Below are positions 1 through 7,719 of a stretch of 64,000 nt of DNA, in pieces. The notes under the pieces are model-generated. The model ran no database searches. It saw nothing but the letters and a program-made list of their open reading frames with translations, and was not told the DNA's origin. Position 1 is the first letter of the stretch. Each line of letters starts with the position of its first letter. A program made the position numbers and the translations under genes. Source of the stretch: Magnetofaba australis IT-1 (GTDB lineage Bacteria > Pseudomonadota > Magnetococcia > Magnetococcales > Magnetococcaceae); the NCBI RefSeq assembly GCF_002109495.1, contig NZ_LVJN01000020.1, positions 852,300 through 916,299 on the forward strand, in the 5' to 3' direction.

Positions 1-1071
1 ATTGAGCGGGTCAAGCGCGACGCCATCGTGCTGGCGCCCACCATCGACCTGCTGCACCAGTGGTCGGAGCAGATGGGCGCGGCGTTTGACATGCCCATCG
101 GCGTCATCGGCGGCGGCGAGTTCGATATTCAGCCGCTCACCGTCTGCACCTATGACTCCGCCGCCATCCACATGGAGCGCATCGGCGACCGTTTCGGCCT
201 GCTGATCTGCGACGAGTGCCACCATCTGCCCACTCCCACCAACCGCTTGGCGGCGGTGATGAGCATTGCGCCGTTCCGGCTGGGGCTTACCGCCACCCCC
301 GAGCGCACCGACGGCGGCGAAGAGGCGATCTACGAACTGCTGGGTCCGCTGTGTCACCGGGTGGAGATCGCCCATCTGGAGGGGGAGTATCTGGCCCCGT
401 ATGATCTGGAGAAGATCCCGGTGATCCTCGATGATGACGAGCGGCAGGCGTATGACGCCGCCTACGCCCATTACCGAGGCTTTGTCGCCGCCAACGGCAT
501 CCGCCTGGGCGGGCCCAACGGCTGGAACAACTTCATCATGTTCTGCGCCCGCTCCGCCGAGGGGCGCGCCGCGTTCAAGGCGTATCAGACGCAAAAGCGC
601 ATTGCGCGGGCCTCACGGGCCAAACTGCGCGCGGTGTGGGGATTGCTGCGGCGGCATCGCACGGAGCAATCGATCCTGTTCACCGATGACAACGCCACCG
701 CCTACGCCATTGGCGAAACCTTCTTTCTGCCGGTGATCACCCATAAGACCAAGCTGGCCGAGCGCAAGGCGCTGCTGGCGGCGTTTCGCGCCGGGGAGGT
801 GAAGTCCATGGTCACCAGCCGCGTGCTCAACGAGGGGGTGGATGTGCCCGACGTGGCGGTGGGAATTATCGTCTCCGGCACCGGCTCGGTGCGCGAGCAT
901 GTGCAGCGGTTGGGGCGGATTCTGCGTCCGCGAGAGGGTAAGCGGGCGGTGCTGTATGAGTTGGTGAGCGAGGACACCGCCGAGCAGTTCACCAGCGAGA
1001 GACGCAGGCAGCATGCTGCGTATCAGAAGGACCAGCTCATTCTGGATGAGAACGGCGGTCAGGATGAGTAG
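1..1071 (+). CDS. XPB/Rad25-type DEAD/DEAH-box helicase (5' end outside window)
   Basis: This is the C-terminal 356 codons of a superfamily 2 helicase; the reading frame is open at base 1, so the start lies upstream. Motif II reads DECHH inside LLICDECHH, motif III region is LGLTATPERTDGG, and the C-terminal RecA domain ends with the motif VI block QRLGRILRPREGK. This arrangement is that of XPB/Rad25-like helicases. The next gene is a DUF790/Bax1 protein, the known nuclease partner of archaeal XPB, so the two probably form a helicase-nuclease DNA-repair complex in the cytoplasm. The family call is firm; the role in repair is inferred from the partner gene. Confidence 0.85.
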   Translation: MERVKRDAIVLAPTIDLLHQWSEQMGAAFDMPIGVIGGGEFDIQPLTVCTYDSAAIHMERIGDRFGLLICDECHHLPTPTNRLAAVMSIAPFRLGLTATPERTDGGEEAIYELLGPLCHRVEIAHLEGEYLAPYDLEKIPVILDDDERQAYDAAYAHYRGFVAANGIRLGGPNGWNNFIMFCARSAEGRAAFKAYQTQKRIARASRAKLRAVWGLLRRHRTEQSILFTDDNATAYAIGETFFLPVITHKTKLAERKALLAAFRAGEVKSMVTSRVLNEGVDVPDVAVGIIVSGTGSVREHVQRLGRILRPREGKRAVLYELVSEDTAEQFTSERRRQHAAYQKDQLILDENGGQDE

Positions 1072-1094
1072 CACATGTTCCGCGAAGATCGAAA

Positions 1095-1275
1095 AGGTGG
1101 AAAGTCCCGACATTTATGGCGGGACTTTCCGGGGTCTGGGGGCCGCGCCCCCAGCGGCCATAGGCGAAGCCGTATCAACAATCAATGGGGCGGCGCCCCA
1201 CGGTGTGGTCGTTGATCTTCGGGAGTTTGAGGGCAGAGCCCTCAATATCTCAAATCTTCCCTGTTTTGACGGCGC
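1095..1275 (+). repeat. Degenerate copy of the modular hairpin repeat
   Basis: This intergenic stretch between the helicase and bax1 contains the diagnostic modules of the repeat family: a stem AAAGTCCCG...CGGGACTTT, the hairpin CTGGGGGCCGCGCCCCCAG, the hairpin GGGGCGGCGCCCC, and a diverged last module TTTGAGGGC...GCCCTCAA. The typical left edge is missing, so this is a decayed or alternative copy. It lies between two co-directional genes and breaks what would otherwise be a tight operon. Confidence 0.7.
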
Positions 1276-1302
1276 CTCGAAGCCGAGCGGAGACAGAGGC
1301 CA

Positions 1303-2655
1303 ATGCTAGGCGGCGAACATCTACGCTTCAACCAGCGCAAGGGGGAGATCCATCCACGCTTTGTGGATGTGGAGAACCAGGCGCTGCTGCGCGCCACGGG
1401 GGATCTGATCGACCTCTACGCCCAGGGCGAAGGGGAGTCCCGCGAGGGGCTGGCGGAGATGGCCCAGCCAGTGATCGCCAGCGGCTACCGCAGCCCCAAG
1501 ATTCTCAAGGGGCTGGACAAGCTGTTGCAGAACCGCTGCGAATTCCGCGAGCCGGAGGCGGGTCTGAGCGAGTTTCGCATGCAGGTGTTGCAGCGCTCCG
1601 CCGAGCTGCTCAGTGAAGCGGATATGGGCGACCTGACCGAGTTTCGCCGCCTGTTGGCGGAGCCGTTCGGCGAGCATCCCGACGCCCTGGCCGAGCGCCT
1701 CTACGCCGATCTGCCCAACCGGCAGCCGTTGGTGAAATTTCGCCCCATCAAACCGGGGGATCTGCTCAATCGCTACAACGTCTCCCAGGTGCAGGGGTTG
1801 CTGCTGCGCTGCGAGCAGTTGACCGCCACCATTCACGACGACGACCCCGGCCATGTGCGACTGCTGCTGCGCCATCTGAAATTCCAGCAACTGCTGGCGG
1901 AGGTGCGCAAACAGGCCGACGGCGCCATTCAATTGACCCTGGATGGTCCCCTCAGCGTATTGATGAACACCAACAAATACGGCCTGCAACTGGCGCTGTT
2001 CTTCCCGGCGTTGCTGCTGATGAAACGCTGGCGCATTGAGGCGAAGATTCAGATGCGCGGCAAACAGCGCGCGGATTTGGCGCTGGATGAGAGCAGCGGC
2101 CTAAAGAACTACTACCGCCAGACCACCGCTTACCGTCCGCCCGCATTCGACGTGCTGGCGGCGGCGCTGACCGAGGCGGGCGGCCCGTGGCGTCTGCTGG
2201 ATGAGCCGCCGCTGTTGGATTTGGGGCGGCAGGAGTTGTTGGCGGCGGATTTCGCTTTCGCCCATGAGAGCGGGACCACGATTCCATTGGAGATGTTCCA
2301 CCGTTGGCACCGTGGGCCATTGCTGCATCGGCTGGCCTATCTGGGTGAGAATGCGCAATTGCCGCTGTGCATCGGCGTGGATCGCGCGTTGGCCAAAGAG
2401 AAGGATGTGGCGCGGGCGTTGGAGCAGTCGACGTGGTTTGCGCAGCACGGTTTTCTGTTCAGCGATCTGCCGCCGCTCAAACGGGTGATTGCGGCGTTGG
2501 AGAGTTGGCTTGCAGCCTCAGACCCACCCATCAAGAAACCGGGCAGGGCTGCGGCGAAGTCCAAAACAGGTAAGGCGCCCGCAAAGAGAGCGCCCACCAG
2601 GAAATCCACCGCTGCGCGCAAAAGCGCGGCGGGTCAATCGGGAGAGTCAGAATGA
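1303..2655 (+). CDS. Bax1-like DUF790 nuclease, partner of the XPB helicase
   Basis: The 450-aa product begins with the DUF790 signature (HLRFNQRKGEIHPRF) and ends its folded part with ADFAF...IPLEMFHRWH, which fits the PD-(D/E)xK-like nuclease centre of Bax1 (an Asp followed by a Glu on the next strand). Bax1 binds XPB and nicks DNA next to the unwound site in Archaea. The start at ATG 1303 is preceded by AGAGG and gives a full-length N-terminus. The last ~40 residues are a Lys/Ala/Pro-rich basic tail resembling histone H1-like tails, not part of the usual domain and probably a non-specific DNA-binding extension. The stop overlaps the next start (ATGA at 2652). Confidence 0.82.
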   Translation: MLGGEHLRFNQRKGEIHPRFVDVENQALLRATGDLIDLYAQGEGESREGLAEMAQPVIASGYRSPKILKGLDKLLQNRCEFREPEAGLSEFRMQVLQRSAELLSEADMGDLTEFRRLLAEPFGEHPDALAERLYADLPNRQPLVKFRPIKPGDLLNRYNVSQVQGLLLRCEQLTATIHDDDPGHVRLLLRHLKFQQLLAEVRKQADGAIQLTLDGPLSVLMNTNKYGLQLALFFPALLLMKRWRIEAKIQMRGKQRADLALDESSGLKNYYRQTTAYRPPAFDVLAAALTEAGGPWRLLDEPPLLDLGRQELLAADFAFAHESGTTIPLEMFHRWHRGPLLHRLAYLGENAQLPLCIGVDRALAKEKDVARALEQSTWFAQHGFLFSDLPPLKRVIAALESWLAASDPPIKKPGRAAAKSKTGKAPAKRAPTRKSTAARKSAAGQSGESE

Positions 2656-3233
2656 AGTGGGTTCGCGCCATGATGGCGATTGTTGTGATGTGGCTGGGCG
2701 TCTCCATCGCCCACGCCAAAGAGGCTTCTGCTTTGCGTTGGGTGACGCCCTCCGATCCGCAGATTACCGTACAGCAGGGACAGACGGTGACCTTTGAGGT
2801 GCAGGGGGAGGGGCTGACCCAGGCGAGTTGGAAGGTGCTGGGGCATGACAAGGGGCCCCATGCGTTGAATAGTGACGGCCGATTCGCGCACCAATTCGTG
2901 CGCCCCGGGGTGCGGGTGGTGGTGGTGACCGATGCGCACAAGCGGCAGATTTTCCGCCGTATTCTAGTGGATAAGGCGTTGCAGCCAGCCGATGAACTGA
3001 GCATTGTGTCGCCTCAACGCGGGCATCGTTTTGCGGTGGGCGCGCCGATTCCCCTCCACGCCAAAGGGGCGCAGCCCCATGTGGTGTGGGAGTTGGGCGA
3101 TGGACGGGTGGTGCGTGGGGCCATGGGCACGGCGGTGTTCACCAAGGCCGGGCAACATCGCATTCGGGTGTATGATATCGAAGCGGGCAGCGGCAAGCGT
3201 CGTGACGCCACAGTGATGATTCAGGTGCAGTGA
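2652..3233 (+). CDS. Exported protein with PKD-like beta-sandwich region (copy 1)
   Basis: A 193-aa protein of unknown function. Residues 1-22 form a signal peptide ending in AHA, so it is secreted or periplasmic. The C-terminal ~85 residues (LSIVSPQRGHRF...VVWELGDGRVVRG...) look like a PKD/Ig-type beta sandwich. The same order of motifs occurs in the next gene, so the two are tandem paralogues. The start codon overlaps the bax1 stop by four bases, implying translational coupling, although the products act in different compartments. I do not recognise a specific function. Confidence 0.6.
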   Translation: MKWVRAMMAIVVMWLGVSIAHAKEASALRWVTPSDPQITVQQGQTVTFEVQGEGLTQASWKVLGHDKGPHALNSDGRFAHQFVRPGVRVVVVTDAHKRQIFRRILVDKALQPADELSIVSPQRGHRFAVGAPIPLHAKGAQPHVVWELGDGRVVRGAMGTAVFTKAGQHRIRVYDIEAGSGKRRDATVMIQVQ

Positions 3234-3244
3234 AGGGGTTGATG

Positions 3245-3910
3245 ATGGCAATGAACAGAGCAGTAACCGGGTGGATTCTTCCTGCGCTGGCGGCGTTGAT
3301 GGTTCAGTTTGGCGCATCCACTGCGTCTGCCGCGCCCTCGTTGGCCTCTTGGGGGTTGGAGGGGCTGCTGGGGGAAGACAAGAAGGAGGAGGTGGATCCG
3401 CGTTGGTTGCGCATTCTCAAGCCCGATACCCGCATGGTCACCATCAAGCCGGGGGAGTCGGTGACGTTTGAGCTGGATTGGTTCCCGGCGGACAAGTCGC
3501 CGCACTGGTATGCGGCCACGGCGCCGCGTGAGCGGGTGGCCATTGATAGCAAGAGCTTTACGGTGCGCTTCGCCAAGCCGGGGGTGTTTTTCATCGGCGC
3601 ACAGTTGGGGCGCAAGGGGCCGCGCGAGGTGCGCGAGATCCATGTGATCGATCCCAAAATGCCGGTGACGCCGTTGACGATTCTGCAGCCCAAGGCGGGG
3701 CGGAAATTCAAAGTGGGCGAGCGGATTGCGCTGAATGCTGATAGCGGCGTGGGGGATGTGGTGTGGGTGTTGGGCAATGGGCGTGAGGTGCGCGGCACGT
3801 TTGTGCATGTGGCGTATCCGGAGCCGGGGGCGTACACGCTGCGGGCGGTTGAGGTGAATCGGATGACGGGTCAGGTGAGTGAGGGTGAAGTGGAGATTGT
3901 GATTGAGTAA
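3245..3910 (+). CDS. Exported protein with PKD-like beta-sandwich region (copy 2)
   Basis: A 221-aa paralogue of the preceding gene. It has a signal peptide (ending ASTASA) and a C-terminal block LTILQPKAGRKFKVGERIAL...VVWVLGNGREVRGTF that aligns with copy 1. The reading frame extends back to GTG 3230, but AAGGGG at 3233-3238 is best spaced for ATG 3245 (ATG 3242 is also possible). The pair may be structural periplasmic or outer-surface proteins; no catalytic motif is visible. The first large repeat begins at the last base of its stop codon. Confidence 0.58.
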   Translation: MAMNRAVTGWILPALAALMVQFGASTASAAPSLASWGLEGLLGEDKKEEVDPRWLRILKPDTRMVTIKPGESVTFELDWFPADKSPHWYAATAPRERVAIDSKSFTVRFAKPGVFFIGAQLGRKGPREVREIHVIDPKMPVTPLTILQPKAGRKFKVGERIALNADSGVGDVVWVLGNGREVRGTFVHVAYPEPGAYTLRAVEVNRMTGQVSEGEVEIVIE

Positions 3911-4226
3911 AAGTGTGTGCGTGACCAAGCTCGAGCGCGCGCTGACTAAGGTGGCCGCCGACTGGTCGGCGGCGGGGTCTGGGGGCCGCGCCCCCAGCGG
4001 GGTGTGGGGCGGCGCCCCACGGTGTGGCCGTGGCAGTAGTCTTATGCCGTTTCCCCATTGAAGGAAAGTCGAGTCAGCAGAGAGCAGCAAGAGAAGTGCA
4101 GAGCGGGGAGCGAGTAGGAAGGCAAACGGGGAAACGGCAGTGAGCAGGCCCGAAGGGCCGTCGCCCGCAGGGCGGCGAATGCAGTAGAACTCGAAGTGGG
4201 GGAAAGTTGAAAAGTGTTTGCGGGAA
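3909..4226 (+). repeat. Modular hairpin repeat, long class, copy B1
   Basis: A 318-bp element bounded by near-identical direct repeats AAAAGTGTGTGCG (3909) and AAAAGTGTTTGCGGGA (4210). Inside, in order: stem GCCGCCGACTGGTCGGCGGC, stem CTGGGGGCCGCGCCCCCAG, stem GTGGGGCGGCGCCCCAC, then a right-hand part bounded by GCCGTTTCCCC and GGGGAAACGGC and a GCCCGAAGGGC hairpin. It follows the stop codon of the exported-protein gene directly. An inverted copy of exactly the same length lies at 4715-5032. Confidence 0.85.
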
Positions 4227-4714
4227 GGAGCTTGATTGAGTTATCCCGAGAACGCCTAAATTTGCTTATCTATAAGACTCATTCTCAAAAACGTCCAGTG
4301 TCTGTTCAGGGGACTCATTAAGAAAGTTAACCGTTTGAGGGCCTGAAGATTTTAAGTTAAAATTCTGTAGTTCAGAGTCAATGCTTCCAATTTTTTTCTT
4401 GGAGCGGTTTGAATGTTTTAAACGATGTGCGACTCCAATCCCTCCTATAAGAGTGTCGAGGTTGGATGAAATATTTTCCCGAATATTGTGAGGTGAAATG
4501 CTCCTCCCCCCGCAAACTCAATGACTAATGCCAATATTCCGAGTGTTAAAGACCCAGCAAAAAAATAAGCAAATGTATCAGAATAATCGCGGTGTGGGTA
4601 GCCCAACATTATAGCTTGAAGGGCGGACTTGTTAGCTAAAGGAATTTTGTTGTTCATTACCGTCCCGCAATGTTATGCCACGGATTGTTAGCATTGTTAA
4701 ATTAACGCTAAATA
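4227..4714. other. AT-rich insert between inverted repeat copies
   Basis: About 490 bp that is visibly far richer in A and T than the surrounding genome. It is enclosed by the inward-facing ends of B1 and B2. It holds one frame-disrupted small gene on the minus strand and nothing else I can recognise. The composition contrast plus the inverted flanks suggests acquired cargo. No transposase is present. Confidence 0.65.
4266..4657 (-). pseudogene. Small membrane protein gene disrupted by one-base frameshift
   Basis: Reading on the minus strand from ATG 4657, the frame encodes MNNKIPLANK..., a hydrophobic helix (FFAGSLTLGILALVIEFAGG), then stops at 4445. Adding one G to the six-base G run (plus-strand C run 4506-4511) joins it to a second open frame (SPHNIRENISSNLDTLIGG...) that continues to a stop at 4266-4268. 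The repaired product would be about 130 aa with one membrane helix and a polar, Ser/Lys-rich C-terminus. No family is recognised. The break could be real decay or a homopolymer sequencing indel. Codon use is AT-rich, unlike the neighbours. Confidence 0.5.
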
Positions 4715-5032
4715 TTTCCCGCAAACACTTTTTAACCTTTCCCAGTGTCGGGTTTTAGAGCAGTTCGCCGTCCTCCGGACGACGGCCCTGCGGGCCTGCT
4801 CACCTGCCGTTTCCCCGACGGCCTTCGTGCGGGCTCGTCATTCCGCGCTTTTCATGGCGCTGGTTGTGGGCTCGGATTTCCTTCGATGGGGAAACGGCCA
4901 AAGACTACTGACACGGCCACACCGTGGGCTCCGCCCACACCCGCTGGGGGCAGCGGCCCCCAGACCCCGCCTGCGGCCAGCCGCAGGCCCATTAGACAAT
5001 CCTCGCTCGGACTCTTTCCCGCAAACACTTTT
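4715..5032 (-). repeat. Modular hairpin repeat, long class, copy B2 (inverted)
   Basis: A 318-bp inverted copy of B1. Read on the minus strand it starts with AAAAGTGTTTGCGGGAA at 5032 and ends with the same sequence near 4715. The first stem is GCCTGCGGCTGGCCGCAGGC, a different sequence from B1 at the same place but still fully paired. The outer edge abuts the stop codon of the MBL hydrolase gene (5042), so the B1/B2 pair fills the whole space between two convergent genes apart from the AT-rich cargo. Confidence 0.85.
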
Positions 5033-5041
5033 ACTTTGCGC

Positions 5042-5929
5042 TTACCACTCGAACTCCAGCCCCTCGTGGGAGATGTGCAACTCCGGATCACCCGGCTTCT
5101 TCTCATAGTTGGCCATGGCTTGGTCGAACAGTTTGTCTAACTCATCATCACCGCGCGTGGGCTCGTGATGGGTGAAGATCAGATTCTTCACCCCCGCCGC
5201 CCGCGCCATGGCCACACTGGTGTCGTACGTGCCATGACCCCACCCCATGCGCTGCGGATACTCGTCCGTGGTGTAGCTGGTGTCGGCAATCAGGTAGTCG
5301 ACCCCATGGATGAACTCCGCAATGGCGTCGTTCTTCTGATCCATGAAGGTCTTGTACTCCTCGTAATCCTCATCCTCCGGGTCGTAGATGTTGTACAGCG
5401 GCTCATGATCGCCGGTGAAGAACATCGACTTGCCATTGCAATCCACCCGATAGCCGAAATTCAGCACCGGGTGGTTCATTAGAATGCAGGTCACCGTGGC
5501 GTCGCCCACCTGTACGCTCTGACGCTCGCGCAACGTGGTGTAGTCCAACGTGGCCTTGAGCTCGGCCTCGCGCACCGGGAAGTAGCTGTACTCCAACTGA
5601 CGCGACAACACCTCGCGAATATCGCGATGATTGATGGGGTCGTAAGCGCCGTGAATGTGAATCTTGTTGCCGGGCACAAATTGCGGAATGAAAAACGGCA
5701 GACCCTGGATGTGATCCCAGTGGGTGTGGGTGATGAACAGATGCACGTTCAGCGGCATGCTCGCCAACAGCGTCTGCGCCAACGGGAAAATGCCAGTGCC
5801 CGCATCGATGATCATCACATGGCCGTCGTCGGAACGCACCTCAATACAGGTGGTGTTGCCGCCGTAGCGCACAGTGTTCTGGCCAGGGGAGGGGATGGAG
5901 CCCCGCACCCCCCAAAAGCGGATTTTCAT
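5042..5929 (-). CDS. MBL-fold metallo-hydrolase (RNase Z / cAMP-phosphodiesterase-like group)
   Basis: A 295-aa cytoplasmic metallo-beta-lactamase-fold enzyme. The N-terminus MKIRFWGVRGSIPSPG is typical of the phosphodiesterase-like MBL proteins. The metal-binding motif HTHWDHIQG is intact, a second ligand region is FTGDHEPL, and the distal His appears in TDEYPQRMGWGHGTY / FTHHEP. The substrate cannot be named from sequence; cyclic nucleotides, phosphodiesters or RNA ends are all possible. The start at 5929 has a GGAGATCGGT Shine-Dalgarno. The HDOD protein gene lies 48 bp upstream on the same strand, so the two may be one operon, and HDOD/cyclic-nucleotide signalling would suit a phosphodiesterase. 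Confidence 0.75.
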   Translation of the reverse strand: MKIRFWGVRGSIPSPGQNTVRYGGNTTCIEVRSDDGHVMIIDAGTGIFPLAQTLLASMPLNVHLFITHTHWDHIQGLPFFIPQFVPGNKIHIHGAYDPINHRDIREVLSRQLEYSYFPVREAELKATLDYTTLRERQSVQVGDATVTCILMNHPVLNFGYRVDCNGKSMFFTGDHEPLYNIYDPEDEDYEEYKTFMDQKNDAIAEFIHGVDYLIADTSYTTDEYPQRMGWGHGTYDTSVAMARAAGVKNLIFTHHEPTRGDDELDKLFDQAMANYEKKPGDPELHISHEGLEFEW

Positions 5930-5977
5930 ACCGATCTCCGCGCCGGTTGAATCAGTAACGATCGCATGCTGGCGCGA

Positions 5978-6823
5978 TCACACATGAATAAAGAGGCGGG
6001 CGCGCTCCAGCTCGCCCCAAAGATTTTCCAGATTCTCGCACAGACCATCATAGTCCATACCGAAACGTTCGCGCAGTCGCTCAGGCATATCCGCCACCAG
6101 CGCGTCGCCGGCAAAGCCGATCTCCAGCTTCTTGGCCATCTGGTTGGCCACAAAGACACAATCGCGCAACAGGCACTCTTCTGGGCCAGGGTCGTGATGC
6201 TCGCGAATGGCGCGCACCAACTCCTCGGGCAGTTGCCAGCGCTCGCCCAGCGTGGCGCCGATCAAGGTGTGGTCAGCGTCCAGGGTGATGCGCTCGGCTT
6301 CGCACAGCGAAATGCCGCGCTCCTTGGCGATGCGCATCGCCTCGCGGAACTCCTCGGGCATGTATTGCGAGAACACCACTTTGCCGAAATCATGCAGCAG
6401 ACCGGCGACGAAAAAGTCGGTGGAGTCCTTCTCGGAAACGCCCAGGCGACGGGCCAGCAGTTTGGCGATGGCGCCGCAGCCCACCGAGTGCAGCAGGAAT
6501 TGATTGGTGTCCAGGCCGCCCTGATTGATTTTCGGCAGCATGCCACGGGTGGCGACGGAAAGCGCCAGGTTCTTGACGGTGTTGATCCCCACAAACACCA
6601 CGGCGTGGTTGATGGAGGTGATCTTACGCGACAGGCCGAAATAGGAGGCGTTGACCATGCGCAGAATTTTCAGCGTCATGACCGGGTCGTGGTCAATAAT
6701 GCTGACCAAATCCTTGGGCTGGAAATTCAGATCGGAGGTCAATTGCAACACCCGATGCACGCTCTTGGGAAAGGCGGGCATCTTATCGACCAATCTGACC
6801 AGTTTTGCTGGCAGTGGGGGCAT
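5978..6823 (-). CDS. HDOD domain signalling protein
   Basis: A 281-aa single HDOD-domain protein. Typical motifs are LTSDLNFQPKDLVSIIDHDP near the N-terminus, ILRMVNASYFGLSRKITSI, and the degenerate HD-like FVAGLLHDFGKVVFSQY. HDOD proteins are HD-superfamily relatives that have usually lost phosphodiesterase activity and act as regulators in chemotaxis, biofilm and stress signalling. It lacks a receiver or EAL domain. It is upstream of the MBL hydrolase on the same strand. Confidence 0.85.
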   Translation of the reverse strand: MPPLPAKLVRLVDKMPAFPKSVHRVLQLTSDLNFQPKDLVSIIDHDPVMTLKILRMVNASYFGLSRKITSINHAVVFVGINTVKNLALSVATRGMLPKINQGGLDTNQFLLHSVGCGAIAKLLARRLGVSEKDSTDFFVAGLLHDFGKVVFSQYMPEEFREAMRIAKERGISLCEAERITLDADHTLIGATLGERWQLPEELVRAIREHHDPGPEECLLRDCVFVANQMAKKLEIGFAGDALVADMPERLRERFGMDYDGLCENLENLWGELERARLFIHV

Positions 6824-7211
6824 AACACACCGTTTTTACAGATTGCCAACCGCTATCTCATATGGGGAATAACGCGCTGGCGATAATGACGTTTGGGCGC
6901 CACATCCCGGCGATGCGGCTGTCCGGGGCGCGACAAACTCTTCCTATTGTGCGCCCAAATTGGTAGTGAGCGCAATGCTTTAGGGTAAGCAGAGGTCCGT
7001 CGTTGGCTCTGATGCGGCGGTAACGCAAGGGTTTTACAACGCCGCCGACGCATCCTGCGTCAGGCCAACTTCCTTCTGTTTCAGACATGTGCTTGCCGCT
7101 TGTGATTCCGCAAACCACGTGCCATTTTTGCGCCTGTTTCGTCCGGCGATGTGATGGTGTACTCTGTCTGGCTCCAAAAGCAAATTGTGACCCTTTTTTG
7201 AGGAATGACCC
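6824..7211. other. 388-bp intergenic region between divergent genes
   Basis: No gene is supported here. It must hold the promoters of the minus-strand HDOD/MBL pair and of plus-strand yajC-secDF. The only clear structure is a small hairpin GACGCA-TCC-TGCGTC at 7047-7061. I see no convincing sigma-70 promoter for yajC. Confidence 0.5.
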
Positions 7212-7631
7212 ATGACTGATCTGTTGATCTCCTCCGCCTACGCTCAAGACGCTGGCGCTGCGCCTGCTGGCGGCGGCATCGAGGGGCTGGTGTTGATGGC
7301 GCTGATGTTCGCGGTGCTCTACTTCCTGATGATCCGCCCGCAGCAGAAGCAGCAGAAACAGCATAAAGAGATGGTGGCCAACCTCAGCCGCGGCGACCGC
7401 GTGGTGACCACAGGCGGCTTGATCGGCGTGATTCATCGCGTGGAAGAGAGCGAGATTCAGTTGGAAGTGGCCATGGTGGATCTGGGTGGTAAAGATAAAT
7501 CGCCGGTGCGCGTGCGCGTGCGTCGCGACATGGTGGGCGGCATGGTGGCCAAGAACGTCGGCGGCGCCTCCGCTGCCGAAGAGCCCGCTGAGGATAAGAG
7601 CAAAGAGAAGGACACCCCCACGGTCTCCTAA
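7212..7631 (+). CDS. yajC: Sec translocon accessory subunit YajC
   Basis: A 139-aa inner-membrane protein. It has one transmembrane helix (about residues 25-45, LVLMALMFAVLYFLMIRPQQ) followed by the signature MIRPQQKQQKQHKEM and the conserved GDRVVTTGGLIG. YajC associates with SecDF and assists protein export. A short charged, Ala/Glu-rich tail ends the protein. It heads the operon with secD and secF, the usual order. The Shine-Dalgarno is TTGAGGAATG. Confidence 0.95.
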   Translation: MTDLLISSAYAQDAGAAPAGGGIEGLVLMALMFAVLYFLMIRPQQKQQKQHKEMVANLSRGDRVVTTGGLIGVIHRVEESEIQLEVAMVDLGGKDKSPVRVRVRRDMVGGMVAKNVGGASAAEEPAEDKSKEKDTPTVS

Positions 7632-7644
7632 TCGCCTGTGACTG

Positions 7645-7672
7645 CGCGGCCTCTGCGTAAACGGAGGCCGCG
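7645..7672 (+). other. Intercistronic hairpin between yajC and secD
   Basis: A perfect 9-bp stem CGCGGCCTC / GAGGCCGCG with a 10-base loop. There is no T tract, so it is not an intrinsic terminator on either strand. It may be a processing or stability element that adjusts yajC against secDF levels. Confidence 0.5.
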
Positions 7673-7719
7673 CCCTACTCTGACATGTTGGTTTGAGTCG
7701 TCGGTCAAGGATTGTCCCC

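Noticed and set aside
3909-4226. Integron attC site array
   Set aside because: The GTTRRRY core site and R''/L' pairing of attC are not present and no integrase is nearby; the hairpin chain is different.
3909-5032. CRISPR array
   Set aside because: The repeats are large, structured and not regularly spaced with unique spacers.
4745-5140. Plus-strand frame through repeat B2
   Set aside because: It translates palindromic repeat DNA and the end of the MBL gene; Gly/Pro/Arg-rich and not conserved between repeat copies.
6824-7211. tRNA, 6S or SRP RNA gene in the HDOD-yajC gap
   Set aside because: No T-loop consensus, no CCA-like end and only one small hairpin is visible.
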